Below are positions 31,127 through 40,983 of a DNA stretch of 64,000 nucleotides, one piece after another (positions within the stretch are counted from its first letter, which is position 1; every line of letters starts with the position of its first letter). The translations under genes and the position numbers were made by a program. Below the pieces are notes generated by a model, which saw only the letters and a program-made list of their open reading frames with translations, made no database searches and was not told where the DNA came from. The DNA comes from Strigamia acuminata (taxonomy: Eukaryota > Arthropoda > Chilopoda > Geophilomorpha > Linotaeniidae): positions 1-64,000 of the forward strand of contig OX442322.1 in assembly GCA_949358305.1 (NCBI GenBank). Reading direction: 5' to 3'.

Positions 31127-34100
31127 TTATTTCTTCGCCGCCTGCGCTGACTTGTTTTTTGACTCGTTTTTTGCCATGGCGAGTTTAATCTCTGCCATCT
31201 GCTTCATTATCGCGTCAAACTTAGCGTCTTCTTTCGCTGTTCTTGGGCACTCATTGGAGTAGTGGCCCGGTTGGTTACACTTGAAACAGCGAATATTTGA
31301 TTTGTCTCTTGGGGCTTCAGTCGATTTTTTCTTTTCAGGGTCTGTTTTCGACGGTGGCGTGTAATTTTTTCGAAAATACTTCGGAATTCGGCCGGCATTT
31401 GGTTTTAACCTGGCGCGAAATTCTTCTACCGCTCTATCTCGATGGATGAGATGTACTAGCGGTCCTTCTTCATCGCAACCCGTTGATAGAGTGTCGCGAT
31501 AACTTCGTATTTCTTCGTCCGTCGAATAGTCGTCTTTTTCTTCTTTTTTGTCTGATTTTCCGACATTTTGTTCGGCTTCCTCCCCCTCCTTGACCTCCTC
31601 CAGTGTCGCTTGCATGGCTGACGCTGTCGGTGCCTTTTTAGGGGCGGCCAAAGGGTTGGAAGGCAGCGTGGATGTCAGTTTATTTTTTATTTGTAAACCA
31701 ACGCTAGCTTCTGCCAGCTCCATTATACCGCTAAGATATTCAGTAGGGCGCATGATTTTGTCTGTCGCCCCATATCTTTCCGCACTCAACTTGAGACGGT
31801 TAGCGGTTGCTGCTTTCTCCGCTTCTGGTAAAGCGGAATAGTATCTCTTCTCGATATCTATCGTGTTCTCGAACAGGAAGGCGCTCATCTCCTCGTAGCT
31901 ACCTCCTGTCGGTGCCCTTTCTTCAAGTAGCACCCTTTGCGAGTATTCCGACAAACCGCCGAGAAAGAAAAGGTTGAATCCCGTGGCATGAAATTCCATC
32001 GGGGCCTTTTCGAACAACAATCTGGCGCGAATGTCGTAATCCATTATGGTTTCACCAGGCATCTGGCAAAGACCTCGCATCTTTCGGCTCACCTCCTCGG
32101 GTGTTTCGCCGTAGCGCAGGTCGAATCTCATTAAAAAGTCGTCCCAATTGACGCCTTTCAATCCTTGGTACCACTCACGTGCCGAACCTGTCATTAGCTC
32201 GACAATACCGTGGGTGAGCATGTCTCCTACGGTGGCTTTAGTGGCAGTCTTAATTCGAATTACTTCGTCAAGGAAGCGATCTCCCGCTTTCCATGACCCG
32301 TCGAAACGGTTCTGAATATAAAATTGCCACCTAATATTCCCGGTGACACTCATGGTATCACGCCGGGAAACAGCGTATTTTTTCTTTACGCGGTCGCCAG
32401 TACTACGATTACGATCGTTTCGTTTGCTCAGATCGATTCCCTCGGCTTTTAACGAGCCAAGCAGGGCTCTTCCAAGCTCTCCCATCGTATACTGTCGACC
32501 CGTCGAATCGGTAAACGCGCTTTGTCGGGGAAGGTCCTGAAACTCCTCCCGTCGGTGGTCGCTATTTTCCGATCGACGTCGTTTCTCTCTATCGCGCGGA
32601 GAGTTGGATCTCTTCCGGCGATTATTTGATTTATCACGCCGTCTGTCGTCGTTGGACGATGGGTCGGAGCTGGGGTCGGGAGACGGTGAGCGGCGTGGCG
32701 GGTTGCGCCGTGAAGAGTTTGACTCTTTCCGGCCCCTACGACGGTCGTCACGTTCCCTTTCCCTGCGTTCATCGCGTTCTCTTTCCCTTCGTCTCTCTTC
32801 GGAACCTCTCTCCGAATCGTGATGACTGGGCGCGTTCGACTCCAGTTCATCCGACGACGAATCACTGTTCCCGTAGTGATACTGTTGCTGTCCTCTTTCG
32901 CGTTGACGTTCCTCTCGTGACGATGTGCGGTCTTCGGAATGTTTTCTCGAAGGTCCGTCGTCTTTGAGGATGGGCACCGACTGTGGCCAGTCGCTACCCC
33001 GCGGGTCGTCACGTTGTCGGCTCGTGTGAGTCTGTTCTTCGTTACGACGCGCGTTGTTCGCATTTATTAATCGGTTGATAGCGTTGTTAGTATTATCGTC
33101 TAACGCCATCATGCGAGGTCGAACGCGTTGTTCGGTCGATACTTCCCGTTTGCGTGGAGTGACTGGCACTTCCTTTTTTCGCTCGGGTTTGGGGCTGACC
33201 TTTGGCGTGCGCTTCGGGTCGCCTTCAACGCTCTCGTCGGACAATTCGGACGAGCTAACTTCTGGCTTGCGAACGGATTTTGGTTTGTCTCGTTGCAGCC
33301 TAGCCATGAAAGCTTGTTCAGCTTCTTGCTGAGAATGGAATGCATAACGATGTGCATGTAAGGCTCGATCAACTATTTCGACCTCTTCTGGAGTGGTCGG
33401 AACGCGCTGGGATTTACCGTACTCGAGAGCTCGCGCTTCTCTTTCCGCCAGCTTCCGCTTTCTCTCGCGGATGGCTTGTCGGGCCTCATTCTCGGCATCC
33501 GCTTCGAATTGAGCGGAATCTACCATTTGTTGAGCGTATGCGCCTTCAACAACGGTGATTTCTGGGGATAACCTGTGCGCTCTTAAAGCTGCACGTACGA
33601 TTTGTAATGTTTCGTACACAGTTATTTTTCCCGTTGGCAGAGTGTATCGTACACCTTCTGCCTGTGCCAACTGCATCGTGTCAACCAATGTGGCCGAGAC
33701 GCTGTAAGGCTGGCTCGGAACACGCTCAGTTTTTGACGCATTGGACTTGTGTCCCTCAGACCTGACCGAAGCTGGGCGGCTTTGCGTAATGGGCGTGTTT
33801 AGTGCCGAATTAGCTGTCGTATTTGAGGCCGTCTTTTGTATCGGAGAGGCCGCTTTCGGACTGCCCACCTCGGTGTCGTGCGTTAGACGAGGCGATGGGT
33901 TACGGGATAAAACCTCGTTTCCGCTCGTCTCGCCGTCACGGTTAGAACGCGGCAGTTTGGAGTGAGATTGCTCTTCACCCCGCTCTGTCTCGTCCAATCG
34001 CTGCCTCGTCTCGGAACGAGACGGGTGCGATGCCTCTGATGCGCTTCTGCGATCGGGTTTAGGCTTGCGCCGTTTTTGCCTCGCTTCGTGCGCTGAGGCT

Positions 34101-34207
34101 TTGGGTAAGGGACCTCCAGATCGCAAGTGATAGTCGGCGCCTTTACGACTGCCGGCTCTCTTGTTTGCGTAGGAGTCGGAATCCGTTACTCGGATATTGT
34201 CTGCCAT
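31127..34207 (-). CDS. gag: Gypsy-A copy 2 Gag
   Basis: 1026 codons from ATG at 34207. Same layout as copy 1: charged disordered N-terminal half, an Arg-Glu-Asp-rich run, a capsid-like segment and one CCHC knuckle (CFKCNQPGHYSNEC) about 50 residues before the end. The first ~155 and last ~540 residues are nearly identical to copy 1, while ~155-480 differ at a large share of positions with small length changes. The sharp change suggests a recombinant origin of one copy. Confidence 0.92.
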   Translation of the reverse strand: MADNIRVTDSDSYANKRAGSRKGADYHLRSGGPLPKASAHEARQKRRKPKPDRRSASEASHPSRSETRQRLDETERGEEQSHSKLPRSNRDGETSGNEVLSRNPSPRLTHDTEVGSPKAASPIQKTASNTTANSALNTPITQSRPASVRSEGHKSNASKTERVPSQPYSVSATLVDTMQLAQAEGVRYTLPTGKITVYETLQIVRAALRAHRLSPEITVVEGAYAQQMVDSAQFEADAENEARQAIRERKRKLAEREARALEYGKSQRVPTTPEEVEIVDRALHAHRYAFHSQQEAEQAFMARLQRDKPKSVRKPEVSSSELSDESVEGDPKRTPKVSPKPERKKEVPVTPRKREVSTEQRVRPRMMALDDNTNNAINRLINANNARRNEEQTHTSRQRDDPRGSDWPQSVPILKDDGPSRKHSEDRTSSREERQRERGQQQYHYGNSDSSSDELESNAPSHHDSERGSEERRRERERDERRERERDDRRRGRKESNSSRRNPPRRSPSPDPSSDPSSNDDRRRDKSNNRRKRSNSPRDREKRRRSENSDHRREEFQDLPRQSAFTDSTGRQYTMGELGRALLGSLKAEGIDLSKRNDRNRSTGDRVKKKYAVSRRDTMSVTGNIRWQFYIQNRFDGSWKAGDRFLDEVIRIKTATKATVGDMLTHGIVELMTGSAREWYQGLKGVNWDDFLMRFDLRYGETPEEVSRKMRGLCQMPGETIMDYDIRARLLFEKAPMEFHATGFNLFFLGGLSEYSQRVLLEERAPTGGSYEEMSAFLFENTIDIEKRYYSALPEAEKAATANRLKLSAERYGATDKIMRPTEYLSGIMELAEASVGLQIKNKLTSTLPSNPLAAPKKAPTASAMQATLEEVKEGEEAEQNVGKSDKKEEKDDYSTDEEIRSYRDTLSTGCDEEGPLVHLIHRDRAVEEFRARLKPNAGRIPKYFRKNYTPPSKTDPEKKKSTEAPRDKSNIRCFKCNQPGHYSNECPRTAKEDAKFDAIMKQMAEIKLAMAKNESKNKSAQAAKK
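31154..31172 (-). promoter_or_regulatory. Two tandem -1 frameshift sites in gag of copy 2
   Basis: A-AAA-AAC in gag frame at 31172-31166 and again at 31160-31154, as in copy 1. The codon after the second heptamer differs (AAG instead of GAG), yet both heptamers are kept. Confidence 0.8.
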
Positions 34208-34258
34208 TTTTGGGTATGAAAAATGATCTCAAGTTCTATTCGAGTCGTTTAAATCGAT

Positions 34259-34274
34259 CCCGGACAGGCCCCCA
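34259..34274 (-). promoter_or_regulatory. Primer binding site of Gypsy-A copy 2 (tRNA-Pro-like)
   Basis: CCCGGACAGGCCCCCA, identical to copy 1 although the leader around it has diverged. Two bases separate it from the LTR. Confidence 0.7.
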
Positions 34275-34276
34275 CG

Positions 34277-35275
34277 TGTCGCGCTCAACTCGGTCTATCG
34301 CTGATACGTGGTATGAGTCACTTACTAATCTCGTAACACCGCTTTACTCAAGCGGTTACCCAAATAATGTGAAACGGCAAACAATGTAAAATGGTAAATA
34401 TAATAAATGTATTTATTATATGGGAATTTACAGGTAAAAGGAATAAAATATGTAAGGGAATAAAGGTAAAAGGTAAGATGTGTGAAGTTGGCGGGAAACT
34501 GGTCGAGGTCGTCCTTTGTTGGCGCTCTGGATCCAAGATGGCGTCCGCGTGGCAACGTGGTGTCGTCTTGGGCCGGCGTGGCAATGAATGGCGTCCTCGT
34601 CTCACGTTTCTCGTTCGGTCCTTCGGGCTCACGCTGGTCGGGCGCGAGTGAATGCCTAGTTAAAGGGCTTACTTCTGGTCTGTTGTCTAGGTTTAGGGTT
34701 TTGTGTAGGTGTCCGGCGATCACACAGCGGCGGACGCTTGGTGGTTCCCGGCGATACACACAGCGGCGGGAACGCTCGTCGTGGTTACTGCAATTTAGGC
34801 TTGTGCGACCGTTTGTCTGCACAACTCGCTAAATTGGAGTAGGTTTACTATTTCTAGCTGGCTTGCTAAAATAGTGTGGTAATCTTGTTTCGCAGGTTAC
34901 TCTGCGGAGGTTAACACAAATCAATCGTACTCACGTTGAAAGTCCCTTGTCCTAGGTCACTCCTGAAGTCTTTGTACTTAGGCTTGATCGTTTTAGGACG
35001 TTTGGCTTTTACGTGTATCTTGGTTCATTTTTGTGTTGGTTCTGCCCGCTCAGTGCAAGGCGAATTCCTTTGCACAAAGCGGGGGGTGACAGGTGACTAA
35101 AGCCACCCAATGGTGGAGAAGACGAATCTCCCCCACTCCCCCAGGGCAGACGCCCGTCCATTGACTGGATGTCAATGCTCTGAGAGAAGGGAGGCGCGCG
35201 TGCGACTCCCCTTCTTTACCCGTATGTAGGCCACGAGAGAAACTCTTCGTGCCCCACCCCAGTCGGGTCACCACA
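34277..35275 (-). repeat. 5' LTR of Gypsy-A copy 2
   Basis: 999 bp, partner of 21800-22798. On the element strand it begins TGTGGTGACCCGACTGGG and ends GAGCGCGACA. Confidence 0.96.
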
Positions 35276-35279
35276 AAGC

Positions 35280-35694
35280 CAACCGACCCGACCCGACCAG
35301 TACGCTCTAAACGGGCCAGCCAAGCCGCCGAATGGTCCACGACACGACAAGGAACGTACAGAAGGTAAGGAAGCACATAAATAATTAGCACAAAGTGCAT
35401 CAAACTCGGATAATATCTTTAATTTGCCCGTGCTCCGATTCCAGTAAACCTGTGGCAACGTCAAAACGAGGCGAACTCGTCGAACGAGCCCCGGAACTGA
35501 ACTGGAAACAGGAGGCAGCAACAAGGACGAACCGACACGTTAGACATGTAAATCGTTTTAACAGGCAACAAATAACACGTAATAAATTAAAATAACGCCG
35601 CAATCTCGTTTCAGAGGACGATTCAAGCACGGCATCCACTCCGCTGACCCCAGGACAGCCAAGGAGGGCCTCAAATATTGGCACTGGAGACTAA
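35280..35694 (+). CDS. Host gene exons, 3' side of the Gypsy-A copy 2 insertion
   Basis: Continues the frame broken at 21799: PTDPTRPVRSKRASQAAEWS, ending at a good donor (GAAG/GTAAGG, 35365). The next exon follows ATTCCAG at 35444 and reads KPVATSKRGELVERAPELNW to about 35547 (CAT/GTAAAT). A last exon after CGTTTCAG(AG) near 35615 can read DDSSTASTPLTPGQPRRASN and ends with TAA at 35694. Several ordered splice sites with open frames support a real gene, although the final acceptor is ambiguous. Function unknown. Confidence 0.45.
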
Positions 35695-35770
35695 AGAAAT
35701 CAGATGCGTAACAAGCAGGAATAAAAGTAAATAACGGAATCAAATTAAAAACTCTTTTCGTCTTTTCTAG

Positions 35771-36013
35771 GAAGTGAGCACGCTATCGCTGCCCGTTACA
35801 CTTGAGCCTATTAATCAGCAAGCTGCTATCAATACGTCATCAACTAACTAAGGTATGAAAAATATAAATAAAATAAATAAAATTAGCTTAATTTTTAATT
35901 TTTTTTATTATTTTTTAAAATAGGAAGTTTTATTACTACAGGAAATTTTGAAAAGAATGAAAACCCTTGAAGAACAGAAAAGTTCTACTAGGGATTTGAA
36001 TGATTCTGACTAG
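35771..36013 (+). CDS. Two candidate terminal exons
   Basis: 35771-35851 follows TCTTTTCTAG and reads STLSLPVTLEPINQQAAINT before TAA. 35924-36013 follows a T-rich tract and AAAATAG and reads EVLLLQEILKRMKTLEEQKS then a short tail and TAG; this looks like a coiled-coil C-terminus. They may be alternative ends of the gene at 35280-35694. No phase-consistent link was found. Confidence 0.35.
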
Positions 36014-36079
36014 GATATTCCAAATGAAATCAGGGTATAATTGTTTTTAGAATATATAAAAAATATAGAATTATATATG

Positions 36080-37664
36080 TGTGACGATTACCTTCTGGAG
36101 ATAGCAATTGCTAAACTAAAGTGTGAACTATCTGTGTGAAAATGTAAAATATGCAAACCTGATGTTTTCTCAAAACATATAACATTTATTCCGGTTTGAA
36201 CCTTATATAAATACTATGCCTACAAGTGGCTAAAATGACGATAAGTTAAACTATACAGTTATTTGGCAAAAGCCCTGAAATAATATCATTTGAAGGCTTC
36301 AGTCATGCAATAAGAATTTGTAACGGTCTTATTGCTGTGACGTAAAAGATGTCATCTATGAATGGCTTTGGCTTCTAAATGGTCCGGGGTTTGGTTCTAA
36401 AAGGCGTGTAAATGGTTAGGCTGGGTGGGTTATATCCGAGAGGTGCGGTTGACTTTTCTGTATCGTCACACACATCGCATCGCAGATAATTATTGAAATC
36501 AATAATTATTGCGAGATGTAACAATGTGAGAATAAATATTCATATTAATTCTATGGAATTAATCATGATATTTTAGAGTCACAAACTTAAACTGTGAAAA
36601 TAAGTAAAATATATTAAAATAGCGCCGAGCTATTTTTTGCCCCGAGTGCAATCAACATCTAAGTTAGACTTAAATGTTCCGTCAAACCAATAACGAATTG
36701 AATCGAAATATCTCGCAGGAAAGGTTATCCATCGCCGGGAAATTACTCCACTCGGTTCTGGTTGGCGGGAGAGTAACCGGGAAATTACTCCGCGTCGATT
36801 ACTCTGATAATGCGTCTGTGGAATATAAATACTCCACTCTAGATTCTACATTACCAATGCGTCTGTGAATTTTACTCCACTCTAGATTCTGCATTCTACA
36901 ACGGAATGTTGGCATGAAGCTGGAGGGAGTGCGTCTGTGGGTTGTACCCCACTCTAGATGCTACACTTAAATGTGTCTGTGAATTACTCACTCTAGTTAC
37001 TACATTTCTACAACGGAATGTTGGCATGAAGAGGCGGGAGTGTGTCTGTGAGTCTTCTACCCACTCTAGATACTTACACTAAATACAAAGTATTTCTACA
37101 ACGGATTGTCGGAACGCAGAGAAGTATAATATGTGCTCAAGTAATATCAGTATCAAACAAAAACAGAACAAGAGCGAGCTATATCCGTTTTGCAGGGGGA
37201 TATATACTCGGTGAGGAGAATAGCTGTTCAGTGATCCAATGGGATCACTGGGCAGTCAAATCCATCCAATCCCAGATCACAGGAAGTGGATACTCAGGAC
37301 ATAGTCTTCTACTAGGTCCACTACAGGAACTGGATACACAGGACACACTTTGGATTAAGTCCCTTTGACTATAATCCGAAAGGAGTCCAACTCACAGTGG
37401 GTGATGAAGGGTGACTTCACCAGGTGTAAAGTTTGCACATAATTCAATAGAATTATGTGACAAATAAATCAACTAGTATTTAAACATCCAAAAGTATTTA
37501 AAAGTGTCTAAAGTTGCAGTGGAATAAAATATAAATAGTAATTTATATTTTATTCACTCAAAAAATTGTCGAAATTTGAATTTACCGCTAAAACGCATCA
37601 GCGCCATCTATTGGTGAAATAATCGTCCTATACTAACAAAGTGTATGACAGTGTAACCGTCACA
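36080..37664. mobile_element. HP-2, second hairpin-rich TGTGACG element
   Basis: Ends TGTGACGATTACC and, reversed, TGTGACGGTTACAC, flanked by TATG (36076-36079 and 37665-37668). No coding potential. Perfect hairpins with 4-nt loops: 36486-36509, 36544-36563, 37229-37250, 37436-37459 (10-bp stem) and 37522-37555 (15-bp stem, loop AGTA). From 36800 to 37080 about five degenerate units contain GCGTCTGTG followed by CACTCTAGAT. The last hairpin and the CTCF-like motif (37601-37614) occupy the same relative place as in HP-1. Confidence 0.7.
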
Positions 37665-37668
37665 TATG

Positions 37669-38079
37669 TAAATGATCAACATTTATTGCCGTCAACAGTG
37701 AAGTTAATTAAAGGACGAGTGTTGATAGAATGGTACATTGAGTCTGTTACTCAAATAAAATAATTATTCTGAGTTTTTGGTTGGTCTTTAGTTGTTGCAT
37801 TATTCTGAAAATGTAAAGTTCCGGTTTTTAAGATTTTTACTTGATCAATAATATTTTAATATCAATGTATCTGATTGAAAGTGTTTAGTGATATTATGTT
37901 TGGCTGGACTTCAGATGAAAATCAGGAGTCTATCAAGAGTTTAGTTTACTACCACAATGGATATTGGGTTTGGCTATAGCTTCAGATTTATTTCAGGAGC
38001 TAACCATTCCACAAAATTCATTTAGCTTGACACTTGTTGTTTATTGTTCTTTCATTTTCATTGATTTTATACGATTTTG
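37669..38079. other. AT-rich DNA without recognised features
   Basis: No ORF, repeat or RNA gene recognised. Confidence 0.6.
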
Positions 38080-38460
38080 TTTGAATTTGTACGATTTTAA
38101 CTAGATTTTATATAATTTTTATTTTATTTTATACAATTTTTACTTGAATTTATACAATTTTTACTTGATTTTATGCAATTTGTACTTGATTTTATGCAAT
38201 TTTTACTTGATTTTACGTGAATTTTTACGATTTTAACTAGTTTTAGACAATTTTGTTTAATTTAGGATGGTTTTACAGGAATTTTTAACAATATTACTTT
38301 ATTTTATATAATTTTACTTTATTTTAGATGATTTTACTTTATTTTGTCTAAATTTTACTTTATTTTGTCTAAATTTTACTTTATTTTGTCTAAATTTTAC
38401 TTTATTTTGTGTAATTTTTACTTGCTTTTAGATGGTTTTACTTGATTTTATTTTATTTGA
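38080..38460. repeat. Degenerate AT-rich minisatellite
   Basis: Many imperfect units of about 17-25 bp such as TTTTTACTTGATTTTATGCAA and TTTACTTTATTTTGTCTAAA follow each other head to tail. Confidence 0.75.
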
Positions 38461-38463
38461 TAA

Positions 38464-38815
38464 ATTGGATATAAATGTTTCATTTTATTATCTGTAAATT
38501 TAAATTTATATTCATTAAATCTATTGGAAAAATGAAATAAAAAGAAATAAACTGGTTATAAATTTTACATTTTATTTTGTGTAAATACAAATTTACATTT
38601 ATTAAATTTATTTGCAAAATGAAATAAAGAAGAAATAAACTGGTTATAAATTTTACATTTTATTTTGTGTAAATACAAATTTACATTTATTAAATTTATT
38701 TGAAAAATGAAATAAAAAAGAAATAAACTGATTATAAATTTTGCATTTTATTATCTGTAAATTTAAATTTATTTCAATTAAATTAATTAATTAACAAAAA
38801 TAAAAATGAAGTAAA
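38464..38815. repeat. Four tandem units of about 88 bp
   Basis: Units start at CTGGTTATAAATTTT (38552, 38640, with variants at about 38465 and 38728), a regular 88-bp spacing. Middle units are nearly identical; outer ones are more diverged. Confidence 0.8.
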
Positions 38816-39073
38816 TATCACATTTATCAAATTGGAAAGTGGTCCTTTTATAACCGTTAAACTTGTTGGTAAACAGCATGTTTATCAACCGTTGTAAACT
38901 TGCTTTACAATTAGTAAACATGAAGTTTACAACCAATTTATTTCCATTTAACACAGTATAAATCTTTTCTTTTTTGCAGTGTTGAAACACGAATTGAAAT
39001 TGCATAGTATTTGAACATTGAATAAAAAGAGTTAGGGATAACTCTCCCCTCCTCCCCAAAATGCTGGAAACAG

Positions 39074-39928
39074 CTAATAAAACTGCAATTTGCGCGGCTC
39101 AACATGTACCGTGTTGACGGGGACCGACGCGGCTATAGACTGTTTATCACCGAACCAGCAGGCAGCCCGAATGTGCCCAATCTTGCCACACGCATGGCAC
39201 CGGGACCGTCGAAATTTACACTCGTGTCTACGATGGTCCGTGGCGCCGCAGGAAAAGCATTTGTGGCGGTCGTCACTCGATCGAGGCTGGAGGCTCGCAG
39301 GATCCGCTGGAGGCGCCGGGCCATGAGAGGAAGAACTGTGGTCACGGTGGAAGTTCCGTCGCCGGTTCCCATCGTTCTGGATTGCGTGGACTGCCGTAGG
39401 AGAGTCCTCGAAACTAGAAACGTCGGCGTAGGCCAATTCCGCGGCGGTCGCAGCATCCAGCGCCTTTTCGAACGTCAAGTCGCTTTGAATGATGAGCACA
39501 TTTTGCACGTGCTTCATCTGCAAACCCCAGATGAATTGGTTGCGCAGTTCATTATTGAGCGATTCGCCAAGCTCGCAGTATCTTGTTAGCGCTTGGAGTG
39601 CGGCCGCGAAGTCTGCAACGGATTCATCGGGCTTTCGTCGCCGTGAGCGGAAGCGGAACAGCTCGCCGCCGACCAGTGGCTTGGGCTTCTGGTGCTTTTC
39701 CATCAGCTTAATCACATCGACGTACAGCATTTCGGCCGGATCTTTCGGGAACGCCAAGTCCGTGATTTTTTTAAAAGTTGCAATGCCGACGCAAGCCAAC
39801 AAGGTATTAACTTTCTGCTTGTCGTTGGTAATTCCATTGCAGGTGAAAACGCACTTTAGCTGGGCAGTGTAAGTGCTCCAGTCGTCTGCTGGATTGTATT
39901 TGTCAGGGTCACCAACAAGGCGAGGCAT
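39074..39928 (-). CDS. gag: Gypsy-E Gag (relic element)
   Basis: 284 codons from ATG at 39926-39928. The first ~170 residues are a retrotransposon Gag capsid region (ADDWSTYTAQLKCVFTCNGI; KPDESVADFAAALQALTRYC). Two zinc knuckles follow: CFSCGATDHRRHEC and CHACGKIGHIRAAC. The ORF is intact, but the element ends in AT-rich DNA near 39073, so protease and Pol are missing. The two-knuckle layout and serine-tRNA-like primer site resemble Gypsy-C, but the proteins differ. Confidence 0.85.
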   Translation of the reverse strand: MPRLVGDPDKYNPADDWSTYTAQLKCVFTCNGITNDKQKVNTLLACVGIATFKKITDLAFPKDPAEMLYVDVIKLMEKHQKPKPLVGGELFRFRSRRRKPDESVADFAAALQALTRYCELGESLNNELRNQFIWGLQMKHVQNVLIIQSDLTFEKALDAATAAELAYADVSSFEDSPTAVHAIQNDGNRRRNFHRDHSSSSHGPAPPADPASLQPRSSDDRHKCFSCGATDHRRHECKFRRSRCHACGKIGHIRAACWFGDKQSIAASVPVNTVHVEPRKLQFY

Positions 39929-40120
39929 CTCGTAGATTCAGAAGAATAAAATCGGCGAAAACACACATAAAAACTCACACGTTCGGAATTAGGCCTGCAC
40001 TGGAAAGGCATGGACAGCGTGGTCGAAGGACAGCGTGGTTGGAGACCGGAAGTGTTCGAAAAAGCACACAACAACACCAAAAAGTCACTGGAAATTAATT
40101 GGGTTGAAATATCTCATCCG

Positions 40121-40130
40121 CTCGTCGCCA
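40121..40130 (-). promoter_or_regulatory. Primer binding site of Gypsy-E (tRNA-Ser-like)
   Basis: Plus strand CTCGTCGCCA, five bases from the LTR edge. It equals the last 10 nt expected for an insect tRNA-Ser(GCU) with CCA. From memory. Confidence 0.5.
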
Positions 40131-40135
40131 TTTGA

Positions 40136-40577
40136 TGTGTTCTGTGCGTGGATGACTTCGGATTCCCATAGATTCAATCGGATTGTGTTGGAGGTGGTAA
40201 AGGAACGAGGCAGTACGTACGGGAATATTTGCATAAGTGAATTTATTACCATAAACATACAGGTGGCGCTGTACGCGATCTCGTAATGTCACGAGAATGC
40301 GACGTGCGCCACAATTAAAGAATGAAGATGGAGTGCAAAACACTCCAAGCATGATACTGTGTATTAAACAGCAATAAACTGTGGAGTTTTTCGGGTGTAA
40401 CGGGCGATAACGATCGCCAGGGGGCGGGCGGACACAAACGGAATATGTCCGATAAACGTTTTGGGGGTGAACAGCCAATTGGGGGCCGTTCTTTGTAATC
40501 AACCAATCAGGGTTGACCAGTGTGATATATAATCAGTTTGTTTTGTTTAATAAAATCACTTGAAGTTAACTAGAGCT
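40136..40577 (-). repeat. 5' LTR of Gypsy-E, probably cut by Copia-3
   Basis: Starts TGTGTTCTGTGC on the plus strand. On the element strand a TATA box (TTATATATCAC) lies near 40530 with an ATTGG box upstream, and AATAAA lies near 40245. The outer edge is not defined because Copia-3 sequence begins at 40578. Confidence 0.55.
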
Positions 40578-40776
40578 TGTAGTTGTGTCTTGGTAATTTC
40601 GGGTCAGCTAGTCTCAGCTTTGAAATAGTTTACAAAACAAATGTGTAAAGATCCAAATAAACAGATATCATTGGATATGAATAGACACGAGATAAATACA
40701 TCGAGATTAGATAATTAAACAATAAGAATATGATTTTATGTCACATCGACATAACTGGCGGTCCTATAGACCAACA
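40578..40776 (-). repeat. 3' LTR of Copia-3 (about 199 bp)
   Basis: On the element strand it begins TGTTGGTCTATAGG right after the purine tract ATCGAAAGGGGGAAT (40777-40791). The far edge TGTAGTTGTG at 40578 is set by analogy with Copia-2, whose LTR starts TGTAGCTCTG. Only one copy is present. Confidence 0.6.
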
Positions 40777-40983
40777 ATTCCCCCTTTCGATGGAGATAGA
40801 ATCAGGAGGAATGAAAAACAGTTACTGGAATTACAGTAGATAAAGATAATCGAAAATAAATAATAAAGTCGAATCGCCGAGCCGGGTACTGTTATTGAAA
40901 ACGCCACGTAAGCCCGAACATTCCCGCAGAAATTCGGTGATCCTCGGAGTCGGGTAAATAACAAAAGAATGTCACGATAAAGT

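Larger units (their letters stand above)
21800..35275 (-). mobile_element. Gypsy-A copy 2, complete LTR retrotransposon with a third ORF
   Basis: 13,476 bp from TGTCGCGCTC to GTCACCACA on the plus strand. Two 999-bp LTRs differ at about three positions. The element is flanked by AAGC on both sides (21796-21799 and 35276-35279), a 4-bp target duplication. In element sense: 5' LTR, primer site, gag, pol in the -1 frame, about 1.2 kb non-coding, third ORF, polypurine tract, 3' LTR. No disabling mutation was seen in any ORF, so it is recent and may be autonomous. Confidence 0.96.

Noticed and set aside
34277-35275. LTR start resembling a tRNA-Trp primer site (TGGTGACCCGAC)
   Set aside because: It lies at the outer LTR edge, not next to the inner edge; the tRNA-Pro-like site is in the right place.
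36800-37080. Possible CRISPR-like spaced repeats
   Set aside because: Units are degenerate and unevenly spaced, lie inside a transposon-like element, and the genome is eukaryotic.
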